A stretch of DNA of 64,000 nucleotides, from contig NZ_BAAAFN010000010.1 in the NCBI RefSeq assembly GCF_039523555.1, positions 1 through 64,000 of the forward strand. The letters are read 5' to 3'. Under the pieces are notes generated by a model. That model made no database searches. It saw nothing but the letters and a program-made list of their open reading frames with translations, and was not told where the DNA came from. The DNA is from Castellaniella daejeonensis. Its GTDB lineage: Bacteria > Pseudomonadota > Gammaproteobacteria > Burkholderiales > Burkholderiaceae_B. Made by a program: the position numbers and the translations under genes. This document shows positions 8,794 through 19,277 of the stretch, in pieces (the stretch's first letter is position 1; each line of letters begins with the position of its first letter).

Positions 8794-8795
8794 TG

Positions 8796-8975
8796 GTAAT
8801 GCCCCACCTGTGCCGTCTAGGCCGGCATCCCGGAACCGAGGGTTCACGGTGGTCGCCATCAGTCAGACTTCGGGCCGTCCAGTGAAGGCAGCGCTCCTAT
8901 CTGTCAATCCGGCAACCTATGCCTATAGCATTGGTTCAAGGAATGTATGGCCAGGTCACGAACACGGCAGGGACT
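8796..8975 (-). ncRNA. ssrS: 6S RNA
   Basis: Regulatory RNA that mimics an open promoter and sequesters sigma-70 RNA polymerase in stationary phase. It lies directly after zapA, the conserved neighbour of 6S RNA in proteobacteria. The terminal arms (CCUGCCGU near 8970 and ACGGCACAGG near 8815) can pair to close a long stem, and the 3' strand has the apical hairpin GAACC-CUC-GGUUC seen in other 6S RNAs. A U-rich intrinsic terminator follows. The interval has no convincing ORF. The 5' and 3' ends are approximate. Confidence 0.8.
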
Positions 8976-9015
8976 TAAACGACCGGATGACCTGGCGCAT
9001 CCGGGAAGAAACTGT

Positions 9016-9318
9016 TCAAACGGCAGTGCCCAGGACTTCGTCGAGCATGTCGTTCATGGACTCAATTTTACCCTTGAAATCGCCCAAGGCAACATTCCCC
9101 AGTGGCCCGTCGGGCGCCCGCATGCTGAGGAGTTCGTTGGCGATCTGGATGGCGGCCATCACGGCGATGCGCTCGTTGCTGGCGATCTTCCCGGCGCCCT
9201 TGATGGCCAGCATGCGCTGGTCGACCAGGCGCACGGCCGACAGCAGGGCAGCCTTTTCTTCGGGCGGGCAGGCCAGCGAATAATCGCGGCCGAGGATGGT
9301 GACGTCGACGCGTTCCAT
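9016..9318 (-). CDS. zapA: Cell division protein ZapA
   Basis: A 100-residue cytoplasmic FtsZ-ring-associated protein that bundles FtsZ protofilaments at mid-cell. The N-terminal half matches ZapA (MERVDVTILGRDYSLACP, then a conserved RLVDQRM helix), followed by a C-terminal coiled coil. It begins two bases after the stop of an upstream coiled-coil gene on the same strand, indicating a two-gene unit, and the 6S RNA gene follows. This zapA-ssrS order is the usual one. Confidence 0.92.
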   Translation of the reverse strand: MERVDVTILGRDYSLACPPEEKAALLSAVRLVDQRMLAIKGAGKIASNERIAVMAAIQIANELLSMRAPDGPLGNVALGDFKGKIESMNDMLDEVLGTAV

Positions 9319-9320
9319 GT

Positions 9321-9722
9321 TCAGGCCTCCGCGCCCGGCAGGCGCTCGAGTATGAGTTCGATCTGCTGCTGGGCGCCGGAGGCGGCCTCGCGCAGGCGGT
9401 CGCGTTCGGACTCGACCTGGGCCAGGCGGCGCTGCAGGGAATCGGTACGGATCTGGTGGTCGCGCACCTGGGATTCCAGGGCAGCCCGGTGCTGGCCGGC
9501 TTCGTCGCGCACGTTCTGAAGTTCCTGGTCGTGGCGGGCGAGCCGTTCGGACATGCGGGCGAATTCCTGGCCTTCGCGCAGCTGCTGGTCTTTCAGGGCC
9601 TGGCATTCCTGCTCGAGCTGCCGGACCCTGGCCTGCAGGGTGGCACGCTCGGACTGCAGGCTCTGCGCCAGCTGGACGACTTGGCGGATGCGCCGGGACA
9701 ATGCGTCGAGGTCTTGAAGCAT
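9321..9722 (-). CDS. Coiled-coil protein encoded with zapA (ZapB-like or DUF904-like)
   Basis: A 133-residue protein that is nearly all coiled coil: heptads rich in Gln, Arg, Glu and Leu run from about residue 8 to 120 (for example LARHDQELQNVRDEAGQHRA). It has no signal peptide or enzymatic motif. Position directly before zapA and composition suggest a ZapB-like divisome factor; this is inferred from context, since coiled coils align easily without being related. Its stop is two bases before the zapA start codon. Confidence 0.7.
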   Translation of the reverse strand: MLQDLDALSRRIRQVVQLAQSLQSERATLQARVRQLEQECQALKDQQLREGQEFARMSERLARHDQELQNVRDEAGQHRAALESQVRDHQIRTDSLQRRLAQVESERDRLREAASGAQQQIELILERLPGAEA

Positions 9723-9773
9723 GCGGTCAAACCTTCTTTGGGGCCGGCGCGGTGCGCCACGGGAAGAATTGAA

Positions 9774-10367
9774 TCATACTTGCTCGGGCCGCGGGATTTT
9801 CACGGCCGGCGCATCGGACGCCCGGCCGGCGGAATCATCATGCTGGCCCGTGGCCCGGGGGCCCCGGTGGCGCAGGTAGCGGTTTTCGCGGCCCTTGCGG
9901 AACAGCAGCCCCGAGAGTTCGTTGAGCGCCATGGAATAGACCTCGCGCTTGAATTCGATGACGGCATCCAGCGGCACCCAGTAAGCATTCCAGCGCCAGG
10001 CGTCGAATTCGGGCGTATCGGTGGCGCGCAGGCTGACGTCGCTGTCGCGGCCCACCATGCGCAACAGGAACCAGATCTGCTTCTGGCCCTTGTAGTGGCC
10101 GCGCAGTTCGCGGCGCACATAATGATCCGGCACGGTATAACGCAACCAGTCCCGGGTCCGTCCCAGAATGCGCACATGCTCGGCACGCAAGCCCGTTTCC
10201 TCGTGGAGTTCGCGGTACATCGCCTGCACGGGGGTTTCGCCGTGCTTGATGCCCCCCTGAGGGAACTGCCATGCGTGTTCCCTGATGCGCTTGCCCCAGA
10301 AAACCTCGTTTTTCTGGTTCACGAGAATGATGCCGACATTCGGACGGTAGCCTTCGCGATCCAACAT
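9774..10367 (-). CDS. rppH: RNA pyrophosphohydrolase
   Basis: Nudix hydrolase that removes pyrophosphate from the 5' triphosphate of mRNAs, priming RNase E-dependent decay. The 197-residue protein starts with the RppH-specific MLDREGYRPNVGIIL and carries a full Nudix box (GGIKHGETPVQAMYRELHEETG at about residues 38-59). The catalytic core ends near residue 160; the last 30 or so residues (from RHRGPRATG) form a polar tail longer than in E. coli RppH. It is divergent from proS with 67 bases between start codons. Confidence 0.95.
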   Translation of the reverse strand: MLDREGYRPNVGIILVNQKNEVFWGKRIREHAWQFPQGGIKHGETPVQAMYRELHEETGLRAEHVRILGRTRDWLRYTVPDHYVRRELRGHYKGQKQIWFLLRMVGRDSDVSLRATDTPEFDAWRWNAYWVPLDAVIEFKREVYSMALNELSGLLFRKGRENRYLRHRGPRATGQHDDSAGRASDAPAVKIPRPEQV

Positions 10368-10434
10368 GGGGCCACCTCGGTTGTGAATTCAATACAATTA
10401 CCGTCGATTATACGTACCAACCGGAATCCCTACC

Positions 10435-12168
<1,734 letters not shown>

Positions 12169-12274
12169 ATTCCAGCGCCCCGCCCCAGGGCCGGCAACCG
12201 GCCCTGGATCGCGTGCCATGCAGCTCCATGGGCACCGCCTGCAAGACGACCGTGTCACAAGGCCTCACCAAAAA

Positions 12275-12700
12275 ATGAAACCGGATCGAACCAATCCCCC
12301 CGGCGAGCTGTCCATTCGCGTATATTACGAGGACACCGATACCGGTGGCGTCGTGTACTACGCGAACTACCTCAAATTCTTCGAGCGCGGCCGCACGGAA
12401 TGGCTGCGCGCGCTCGGAATGGATCAACACACTCTCGCAACACAGGAACAGATGATGTTTGTGGTCAAGCATGCGGACATTGCCTATCGGCAACCGGCCC
12501 GCCTGGACGACCGCATCCTCGTCCGCACATCCGTGACCGGGCTGGGCGCCTCGACGATCCGGTTCGGGCAGCAGGCCCTGCGGGACGACACGCTGCTCGC
12601 CAGCGCGGACATCCAGGTCTGCACGGTGCACGCCATCAGTTTCAAGCCCATTCGTCTCCCCCCCTCCATCAGGGATCTACTGGAAAAGGCCCTTCATTAA
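12275..12700 (+). CDS. ybgC: Tol-Pal-associated acyl-CoA thioesterase
   Basis: A 141-residue hotdog-fold thioesterase of the YbgC/4-hydroxybenzoyl-CoA thioesterase family. The motif YYEDTDTGGVVYYANYLKFFERGRTE contains the catalytic-region Asp. It is the first gene of the tol-pal block and ends two bases before tolQ, the usual order. YbgC is thought to act on acyl-CoA or acyl-ACP near phospholipid synthesis; it is not needed for Tol function itself. The start at 12275 matches family length; a start at 12218 would add 19 unconserved residues. The ribosome site is weak. Confidence 0.92.
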   Translation: MKPDRTNPPGELSIRVYYEDTDTGGVVYYANYLKFFERGRTEWLRALGMDQHTLATQEQMMFVVKHADIAYRQPARLDDRILVRTSVTGLGASTIRFGQQALRDDTLLASADIQVCTVHAISFKPIRLPPSIRDLLEKALH

Positions 12701-12702
12701 CC

Positions 12703-13377
12703 ATGCAAGCCTCTAGCGATTTGTCGCTGCTGTCCCTCATCGGCAATGCCAGCCTGCCGGTGCAGATCGTGATGCTGATCCTGCTCGGCGCTTCGGTCCT
12801 GTCCTGGACCTACATCTTCAGCAAGCGCGCGGCCCTGCGGCGCGCCGACGAGCAGACCCGCCGCTTCGAGGACGACTTCTGGGCCGGCGGCGACCTGACG
12901 GTCCTGCAGCAGGCGATCGCCAGCCGCCGCAACGAACACGGCGCCCTGGCGCGCATCTTCGACGCGGGCATGACCGAATTCGTCAAGGCGCGCCGTTCGT
13001 CCAGCCGGGGCGATGCCCTGCTGGACGCGCCCAGGCGAGCCATGAAGGCGGCTTTCCAGCGCGAAATGGACAGCCTGGAATCGCACCTGAACTTTCTCGC
13101 CTCGACCGGCTCGGTCAGCCCGTACATCGGGCTGCTGGGCACGGTGTGGGGGATCATGCACGCCTTCATGGGCCTGTCGACCATGCAGCAGGCCACCCTG
13201 GCAGCCGTGGCGCCAGGCATCGCCGAAGCCCTGATCGCGACCGCCATCGGCCTGTTCGCCGCCATCCCGGCCGTGCTGGCGTACAACCGCTACACCAACC
13301 AGATCGACCGGCTCTCGATCCGCTTCGAAAGCTTCGTCGAGGAATTCCTGAACATCCTCCAGCGTCAGGTGCATTGA
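12703..13377 (+). CDS. tolQ: Tol-Pal system proton channel subunit TolQ
   Basis: A 224-residue inner-membrane protein of the MotA/TolQ/ExbB family. With TolR it forms the proton-driven motor that energises TolA during outer-membrane constriction at division. It has one N-terminal helix (about residues 17-37), a large cytoplasmic loop, and two C-terminal helices (about 137-160 and 170-195) including the conserved GLLGTVWGIMHAF segment. It is followed by tolR one base after its stop codon. Confidence 0.97.
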   Translation: MQASSDLSLLSLIGNASLPVQIVMLILLGASVLSWTYIFSKRAALRRADEQTRRFEDDFWAGGDLTVLQQAIASRRNEHGALARIFDAGMTEFVKARRSSSRGDALLDAPRRAMKAAFQREMDSLESHLNFLASTGSVSPYIGLLGTVWGIMHAFMGLSTMQQATLAAVAPGIAEALIATAIGLFAAIPAVLAYNRYTNQIDRLSIRFESFVEEFLNILQRQVH

Positions 13378-13378
13378 C

Positions 13379-13810
13379 ATGACTTCGTTCGGCAGCCGCC
13401 GTTCACGCCGCTTGAAGAACGACATCAACGTCGTACCCTATATCGACGTCATGCTGGTCCTGCTGGTGATCTTCATGGTCACGGCGCCCATGATCACGCC
13501 GGGCCAGATCGAGCTCCCCTCGGTGGGCGCGGCATCCGACGTGCCCGTCACGCCCATCGAGATCCAGATCGACGCCGAGGGTGCGCTTTCCATGCGCGTG
13601 CGCGAAGGCGGCGCTTCGTTCCGCTCCATCGACAAGGCCAACCTGCTGGCCGAAGTCCGCTCCGCCGCCACCCCGGACACTCCGGTGGTGATTTCCGCCG
13701 ACGGCAAGGTGCCCTACGAATCCGTCATGCAGGTCATGGATCAGTTGCGCAACGGCGGGATCGGCAAGCTGGGCCTGCTGGTCAACCAGAACGCCCCGGC
13801 CACGCGCTGA
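13379..13810 (+). CDS. tolR: Tol-Pal system protein TolR
   Basis: A 143-residue ExbD/TolR-family protein: short cytoplasmic N-terminus, one membrane helix (about residues 18-38) that contains the proton-carrying Asp (NVVPYIDVMLVLLVIFMV) and a periplasmic domain. It partners TolQ. The genes are tightly packed, one base after tolQ and ten before tolA. Confidence 0.97.
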   Translation: MTSFGSRRSRRLKNDINVVPYIDVMLVLLVIFMVTAPMITPGQIELPSVGAASDVPVTPIEIQIDAEGALSMRVREGGASFRSIDKANLLAEVRSAATPDTPVVISADGKVPYESVMQVMDQLRNGGIGKLGLLVNQNAPATR

Positions 13811-13820
13811 CGCCTGACCC

Positions 13821-15032
13821 ATGAATCTGTTCGACCGTTTCTTCAACACCGGTTCCGACGACGACGCCCCGCCCGGCGCACGCGACGACAGGCGCGGCCT
13901 GGTCGTCTCGCTGGCTGCCCATGGGCTGCTGATCCTGCTGATGGTGGTAGGTTTCTCCACCGCACCGGACAATCCGGGTCCCGTCCAGGTCGAGCTCTGG
14001 GCCCAGGGCACGGTGGCCGACGCCGCAGCGCCGCAGGAGCAACCCGAAGAGCCACAGGCCGAACCGCAACCGGAACCCCAGCCCACGCCGGAACCCGAAC
14101 CGGAGCCGGAACCCGAGCCCCAGCCGGACGACAGCGCCCGCCTGGCCGCCGAACAGGCTGCCCAGGCCGAAGCTGCACGGCAGGCCCAGATGGCCGCCGA
14201 AGCACAGGCGAAGGCCGCCGCGGCCGCCCAGGCGCAGGCCGAGGCCGAGATCGCCCTGGCCAAAGAACGCAAGGCGCGCGAGGAAATGGAACGCCGCCTG
14301 GCCGAACAGGCCGCCAAGGAAAAAGCCGAGAAAGAAGCCGCAGAACAGGCAGCGCGCGAGAAGGCGGCCAAGGAAAAGGCTGAAAGGGAAAAGGCGGAGA
14401 AAGCAGCGGCTGAAAAGGCCGCTGCCGAGAAGGCCGCCCAGGAAAAAGCCGCCGCCGAGCAGGCGGCCCGTGAAAAGGCCGAAAAGGAAAAGGCGGAGAA
14501 AGAAAAGGCCGCGAAGGCCGCTGCCGAGAAAGCCGCTGCCGAGAAAGCGGCCGCTGAAAAGGCTGCCGCTGAAAAAGCCGCCGCCGAAAAGGCAGCGGCC
14601 GAGAAGGCGGCCAAGGAAAAAGCCGCAAAGGAAAAAGCCGCCAAAGAGGCCGAAGCCAAGCGCCAGGCCCTGAAGGCCGCCATGCGCGGCGACGCCCTGG
14701 AAGCGGCTGGCATCCCCAGCGGCAACGCCGACCGCAACCAGCGCGGGGGCGGCGGCAACGACGGCTACGCCGCCAAGGTGCGCGCCTGCGTCCAGCCCGG
14801 CGTGATCTACAACGTGCCGCCCCGCAATGGTTCGGCCAATCCCACGGCCAGCTTCCGGACCCGCCTGGGTTCCAATGGCCAGGTCCAGGGAGTCGATCTG
14901 ACCCGATCCTCTGGCAATCCCCGTTTCGACGATGCCGTCCACAAGGGGATCCTGGCCTGCTCGCCCTTCCCGAAACCGCCTGGCGGCAAGTATCCGTCGT
15001 ATATTGACGTGGACTACCGCATGTACGACTAA
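13821..15032 (+). CDS. tolA: Tol-Pal system protein TolA
   Basis: A 403-residue inner-membrane-anchored protein that spans the periplasm and links TolQR to TolB/Pal. A single helix (about residues 29-47) is followed by a Pro-Glu-rich segment (about 70-105), then a very long Ala/Lys/Glu coiled coil (about 108-290) made of near-repeats such as AAEKAAAEKAA, and a globular C-terminal domain III that binds Pal/TolB and colicins in E. coli. The repetitive DNA (about 14.1-14.66 kb) could vary in length between strains by slippage. Confidence 0.96.
   Translation: MNLFDRFFNTGSDDDAPPGARDDRRGLVVSLAAHGLLILLMVVGFSTAPDNPGPVQVELWAQGTVADAAAPQEQPEEPQAEPQPEPQPTPEPEPEPEPEPQPDDSARLAAEQAAQAEAARQAQMAAEAQAKAAAAAQAQAEAEIALAKERKAREEMERRLAEQAAKEKAEKEAAEQAAREKAAKEKAEREKAEKAAAEKAAAEKAAQEKAAAEQAAREKAEKEKAEKEKAAKAAAEKAAAEKAAAEKAAAEKAAAEKAAAEKAAKEKAAKEKAAKEAEAKRQALKAAMRGDALEAAGIPSGNADRNQRGGGGNDGYAAKVRACVQPGVIYNVPPRNGSANPTASFRTRLGSNGQVQGVDLTRSSGNPRFDDAVHKGILACSPFPKPPGGKYPSYIDVDYRMYD
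14101..14660 (+). repeat. Low-complexity repeat DNA encoding the TolA linker
   Basis: Imperfect tandem copies of GCCGCTGAAAAGGCC-like units encode the Ala-Lys-Glu helix of TolA, preceded by CCGGAACCCGAA-like units encoding Pro-Glu repeats. They are in frame and inside the gene, so they are protein-coding repeats. Confidence 0.8.
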
Positions 15033-15045
15033 GGAGATCGTCACC

Positions 15046-16353
15046 ATGACCGTATTCACAGCCTCCGGCTTCATCGGCCGCCTCTGGCGGCGCGCCGCCT
15101 CGGCAGGCCTGGGCCTCGCGCTGGCTGTCGCGGCCGCTCCGGCGGCCCATGCGCAGCTGCGCGTCGACATTTCCGGTGTGGGCGCCACCCAGTACCCGAT
15201 CGCCATCGCCGATTTCGCGGGCGCCGCCAGCACGACCTCGGTGCCCGAAGTCATCCGCGCCGACCTGACCCGATCGGGTCAGTTCCGGCTGATCGGCGCC
15301 TCGGGCGCCGGCCTCGACGTCCAGAGCCAGATCGACTACGGCACCTGGCAGGCGCGCGGCGCGGACTACCTGGCCTACGGCACGGTCGCGCAGAACGGCG
15401 GCCAGTACACCGTCAGCTACCGGCTGGTGGACAACGTGCGCAAGATCGAGCTGGACCAGGCGTCCTATGGCGGCACCGAAGCCGAGCTGCGCCGGATATC
15501 CCACCGGATCGCCGACCGGATCTACGAAAAGATCACCGGCGTGCGCGGCGTATTCTCGACCCGGATCGCTTACGTGTTGCAGACCAGCAACGGATATGAG
15601 TTACAAATTGCTGACGCGGACGGCCAGAATCCTCAGGTCATGCTGCGTTCGAAGCAGTCCATCATCTCCCCCGCCTGGTCGCCGGACGGTTCCCGGCTGG
15701 CTTATGTGAGCTTCGAATCGGGCAAATCCGTGATCTATGTGCAGACGCTGGCCACCGGCCAGCGCCAGCCGGTATCCAACTACAAGGGCAACAACAGTGC
15801 GCCCGCCTGGTCGCCGGACGGCCACCGATTGGCGATCGTGCTGTCAAGAGACGGCATTTCGCAGATTTACACCATCAACACGGATGGATCCGATCTGCGC
15901 CGGGTGATGCGTTCCCCGCTGATCGACACCGAGCCGCGCTACACCCCCGATGGCCAGTCCCTGGTATTCACCAGCGACCGGGGCGGCAGCCCGCAGATCT
16001 ACAAGGTGCCGGCGGGCGGCGGCGATGCCCAGCGGCTCACTTTCTCGGGCAGTTACAATATTTCACCTAGGGTATCGCCGGATGGACAACAACTGGTGTA
16101 CGTTACTCGCAGAAACGGTGCCTTCAGGATTGCAAGCCTCGCCTTGAATTCGGGCTCCGAGCAGATTCTGACGGACGGTCCGGACGATCAATCCCCCAGC
16201 TACGCTCCCAATGGAATGCAGGTGCTCTACAGCGCCATCCAGAACGGCCGCAGCGTGCTGGCCGTGACTTCGGTCGACGGACGCGTACGCCAGACTCTGT
16301 CGGTACTCAACGGCAAGGTCCGCGAGCCTGCCTGGGGCCCGTTCACAGACTGA
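15046..16353 (+). CDS. tolB: Tol-Pal system beta-propeller protein TolB
   Basis: A 435-residue periplasmic protein that binds Pal and is displaced by TolA in the Tol cycle. A signal peptide (twin-arginine absent; hydrophobic core about residues 20-32, cleavage after AHA) is followed by the N-terminal domain and a six-bladed propeller with repeated PAWSPDG units (near 206 and 248) and related blades. Start at 15046 follows AAGGAG; it is 13 bases after tolA. Confidence 0.97.
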   Translation: MTVFTASGFIGRLWRRAASAGLGLALAVAAAPAAHAQLRVDISGVGATQYPIAIADFAGAASTTSVPEVIRADLTRSGQFRLIGASGAGLDVQSQIDYGTWQARGADYLAYGTVAQNGGQYTVSYRLVDNVRKIELDQASYGGTEAELRRISHRIADRIYEKITGVRGVFSTRIAYVLQTSNGYELQIADADGQNPQVMLRSKQSIISPAWSPDGSRLAYVSFESGKSVIYVQTLATGQRQPVSNYKGNNSAPAWSPDGHRLAIVLSRDGISQIYTINTDGSDLRRVMRSPLIDTEPRYTPDGQSLVFTSDRGGSPQIYKVPAGGGDAQRLTFSGSYNISPRVSPDGQQLVYVTRRNGAFRIASLALNSGSEQILTDGPDDQSPSYAPNGMQVLYSAIQNGRSVLAVTSVDGRVRQTLSVLNGKVREPAWGPFTD

Positions 16354-16392
16354 TTTTTCCGTGTGACTCTTCTTTCTTCTAAAGGACATTAA

Positions 16393-16884
16393 ATGAGCTC
16401 GCGCATCACCAGGACTCTGACCATCGCCGCCATCGCCGCCTCGCTGGCCGCCTGCAGCTCCGTGCCGCTGGACCAGAACGGCTCGGGCAACGGCTCCGAT
16501 TCGGCGTCCGCTGGGCAAATCATGGATCCCTTCAATCCGCAAAGCCCGCTCGCGCAACAACGCTCGGTCTACTTCGATTTCGACAGCTACACGGTGCCCG
16601 AACAGTACCGCAGCGTCGTCGAGATGCATGCCAACTACCTGACCAGCCACCAAGGCCAGAAGGTTCGCGTGGAAGGCAACACCGACGCCCGCGGCAGCAC
16701 CGAATATAATCTGGCTCTGGGCCAGCGCCGTTCGGATGCCGTGGCACGCATGATGACCCTGCTGGGCGTCAATGCCAACCAGATCGAAGCGATCAGCTTC
16801 GGCAAGGAACGTCCCAAGGCCCTGGGCAACACCGAAGCCGATTACGCCGAGAACCGCCGCGCCGACATCAACTACCAACGTTGA
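16393..16884 (+). CDS. pal: Peptidoglycan-associated lipoprotein Pal
   Basis: A 163-residue outer-membrane lipoprotein that anchors the outer membrane to peptidoglycan. The lipobox is LAAC (Cys21), followed by a flexible linker and an OmpA-like peptidoglycan-binding domain (about residues 55-163) with the signature NTDARGSTEYNLALGQRRSDAV. It would be processed by Lgt, which is encoded at 7.3 kb. A strong intrinsic terminator lies 21 bases after the stop codon, so cpoB may need read-through or its own promoter. Confidence 0.97.
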   Translation: MSSRITRTLTIAAIAASLAACSSVPLDQNGSGNGSDSASAGQIMDPFNPQSPLAQQRSVYFDFDSYTVPEQYRSVVEMHANYLTSHQGQKVRVEGNTDARGSTEYNLALGQRRSDAVARMMTLLGVNANQIEAISFGKERPKALGNTEADYAENRRADINYQR

Positions 16885-16904
16885 TCCCGGCCAGGCCGTG
16901 ACAG

Positions 16905-16935
16905 CGCCGTAGCGGCCCCCGCTACGGCGTTTTTT
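16905..16935 (+). terminator. Intrinsic terminator after pal
   Basis: Perfect 10-base inverted repeat CGCCGTAGCG / CGCTACGGCG with a five-base loop followed by TTTTTT. It separates pal from cpoB. Confidence 0.9.
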
Positions 16936-17033
16936 CATTGCCGGGCCACCCCGGGATTGAACCGTCCCCTAGGGGACGGCATGCGGCGAGACCCGCGCTG
17001 CGTGGGGGGCCTTTTCACTTGGATCCAAGACTC

Positions 17034-17708
17034 ATGACCGCATCGACCCATCGCCTGCATGCCCTGACCGCCGCCACCCTGCTGGCCCTGACGCTGGCTG
17101 CGCCCGCCGCCCAGGCCTTTTCCGACGACGAGGCGCGGCGCGCGATCCTGGAACTGCGCACCCAGATCAAGCAGATGAACGAGCAGAACCAGCAGGCCCG
17201 GCTGCAGCTGGCCGACCAGATGGATCTGCTGCACCAGGAAATCGCCTCGCTGCGGGGCCGCATCGAAGAACTGAGCCAGCGCGCCCCCGAAGCAGGCGGC
17301 AGCGGCAATGCGCCGCAGACGCCGCAGACCGGCGACCCGCAGGAACAGGCCGCCTACGAAGCCGCGGCCGACCAGTACCGCAACGGCCGCTACAAGGAAG
17401 CCGCGGCAGGATTTTCCACCTTCATCCAGTCGTACCCCGACAGCGCGCTGGCCGGCGACGCCCTGTTCTACCTGGGCAGCAGCCAGTACGCCTCCAAGGA
17501 CTTCAAGAACTCCATCCAGACGATGCTGACGCTGGTGAAGAACCGCCCCGACGATCCCCGCGCGCCCGACGCCCTGCTGGTGGTGGCCGCCGACCAGATC
17601 GAGCTCAACGACATGAAAGGCGCCAAGGCCAGCCTGCAGCGCATCATCAAGGACTACCCCGGCAGCGCGTCCGCCGAGACAGCCAAGAGCCGCCTGAAGC
17701 TGCTGTAA
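17034..17708 (+). CDS. cpoB: Cell division coordinator CpoB (YbgF)
   Basis: A 224-residue periplasmic protein that in E. coli couples peptidoglycan synthesis by PBP1B to Tol-driven outer-membrane constriction. A signal peptide (hydrophobic about residues 10-24, cleavage after AQA) is followed by a trimerising coiled coil (about 30-80) and a C-terminal TPR domain (about 105-224; AYEAAADQYRNGRYKEAAAGF). It is the last gene of the tol-pal block. The start at 17034 is chosen for the signal peptide; it lies after the pal terminator. Confidence 0.95.
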   Translation: MTASTHRLHALTAATLLALTLAAPAAQAFSDDEARRAILELRTQIKQMNEQNQQARLQLADQMDLLHQEIASLRGRIEELSQRAPEAGGSGNAPQTPQTGDPQEQAAYEAAADQYRNGRYKEAAAGFSTFIQSYPDSALAGDALFYLGSSQYASKDFKNSIQTMLTLVKNRPDDPRAPDALLVVAADQIELNDMKGAKASLQRIIKDYPGSASAETAKSRLKLL

Positions 17709-17718
17709 CCGACCCGCG

Positions 17719-18540
17719 ATGCCGGCCACGCCCGCCGCCCCGCCACACCACGCGCTTGCCCTGCCCGACGGCGTCCTGCACTACACGCAGGACGGTGCGG
17801 GCGATGGCGCGCCCGTGCTGCTGATCCATGGCTCGCTGTGCGACTACCGCTACTGGCGGTGGCAGGTGCCGGCCTTCGCCGAAACACATCGCGTCATCGC
17901 GCCCAGCCTGCGCGGCTGCTGGCCCGATGCGCAGCCCCATCCCCAGGACGGATACGCCATCGACCGCCACGCCGGCGACCTGGCGCATCTGCTCCGGGCG
18001 CTGGATGCGCAAGGCGGCGCGCACGTGATCGGCCATTCCCGTGGCGCCCAGGTGGCGCTGGCCCTGGCGATCCAGGCACCGCAATTGTGCCGGTCGCTGA
18101 CACTGGCCGATCCCGGGTTCCGCTTCACGGATGAGCCCGAAACGCCCGTCTTCTATGCCGATGCCGTGCAGCGGCTGCGGGCTGGCGACACGGAAGGCGC
18201 GATCGAGCAATTCATCGACACGGTGAACGGCGCCGATACCTGGCGCCGCATGGTCGGCTGGTTCAAGGACATGGTGCGGGACAACGTCGCAACGCTGCTG
18301 TCCCAGGTGCGCGAGGCCAACCTGCCGGTGGATCCACGCGACGCCGCGGCCCTGTCCTGCCCGGTGCTGCTGGTGGGTGGCGCACAGAGCCCCGCCAAGT
18401 ACGGCACCCGCCAGGACCGGCTGCAGCAACTGCTGCCGCACGCACGGCGCGCGCGCATCGCCCTGGCCGCCCATGGCATGAACCTGGCCAACCCGCGATC
18501 GTTCAACCGCACGATACTGGAATTCATCGCGGACGCCTGA
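17719..18540 (+). CDS. Alpha/beta-hydrolase fold protein
   Basis: A 273-residue soluble hydrolase. The oxyanion segment LLIHGSLCDYRYW is at about residues 34-46, the nucleophile elbow GHSRGAQ with the catalytic Ser is near 107, and a late His in AAHGMNLANP (near 252) completes the triad. It lies ten bases after cpoB and may be read with it, but nothing ties it to the Tol system. Substrate unknown; esterase, lactonase or C-C hydrolase activities are all possible. Confidence 0.8.
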   Translation: MPATPAAPPHHALALPDGVLHYTQDGAGDGAPVLLIHGSLCDYRYWRWQVPAFAETHRVIAPSLRGCWPDAQPHPQDGYAIDRHAGDLAHLLRALDAQGGAHVIGHSRGAQVALALAIQAPQLCRSLTLADPGFRFTDEPETPVFYADAVQRLRAGDTEGAIEQFIDTVNGADTWRRMVGWFKDMVRDNVATLLSQVREANLPVDPRDAAALSCPVLLVGGAQSPAKYGTRQDRLQQLLPHARRARIALAAHGMNLANPRSFNRTILEFIADA

Positions 18541-18613
18541 GCCGCATCCGCTGCGCCGGCGCAATCCGCCGGCGCCCGGCCGGCCGCGGCATGCGGCGGC
18601 CGGGCCGGTGGCA

Positions 18614-19135
18614 TCAGTGCTTCATGTGCCCGGACATGTCATGCCCGCCCGACATGGCCTTGGGCGACTTGACTTCGCAGGCCGCGGAGAAGACTTCGCC
18701 GTTGGCGAGCGTGAAATCCACCTGCACGGTATCGCCGACCTTCAGGCCGGCGCGGGGCTGTTCCAGCATCAGGTGATAGCTGCCCGGCTTGAACGCCAGG
18801 TCCTTGCCCGCAGGGATGGCAACCTGATGAACCATGGACATCTTGCTCATCCCGCCGGATTCGGTGGTTTCATGCAGCATGACCATGCCGTAGTCGGGCG
18901 AATGGGCGCCCGTCAGCACGGCGTCTTCCTGCCCGGCGTTGTGCGCCACGAAGAACCCGCCCGAAGGGGCCGGGGACGGGATCAGGCGGATCCAGCAATC
19001 GGACGCCTTCACAGTGGCCGAGACCTTGGCCGCCGCGCCCTGGGCGGCGCCGTGTCCATGCGCCCAGGCCGAAGCCGACACGGCCAGCAGCAGGCCGGCC
19101 GAGATTCCCAGTGTGCGCGTCATAGCTTTCTTCAT
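18614..19135 (-). CDS. Periplasmic copper chaperone PCu(A)C
   Basis: A 173-residue secreted PCuAC-family protein that delivers Cu(I) to the Cu-A/Cu-B centres of cytochrome c oxidase. After a signal peptide (about residues 5-26, cleavage after AWA) there is a His-rich start (HGHG), the family metal-site pattern with HETTESGGM and HLM, and a His/Met-rich tail (GGHDMSGHMKH) that could bind extra copper. An in-frame ATG at 19147 is an alternative start. It is convergent with the alpha/beta hydrolase, and no Sco gene is adjacent. Confidence 0.85.
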   Translation of the reverse strand: MKKAMTRTLGISAGLLLAVSASAWAHGHGAAQGAAAKVSATVKASDCWIRLIPSPAPSGGFFVAHNAGQEDAVLTGAHSPDYGMVMLHETTESGGMSKMSMVHQVAIPAGKDLAFKPGSYHLMLEQPRAGLKVGDTVQVDFTLANGEVFSAACEVKSPKAMSGGHDMSGHMKH

Positions 19136-19277
19136 TTGACTACCCATGATGTGACCCGCAGGCCGCCCGGGCGGCCTGCGACGGTACCGGCCGGAACGCC
19201 GGCCGGCGCGGCCGGGAGCATCCAGTCAAGCCCGGCCGGGCCAGTGTACTATGAGCTTTTCGCTTCCTCTTTGAGCC

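Noticed and set aside
14101..14660. CRISPR-like repeats
   Set aside because: The repeats are in-frame codons of the TolA linker with no unique spacers.
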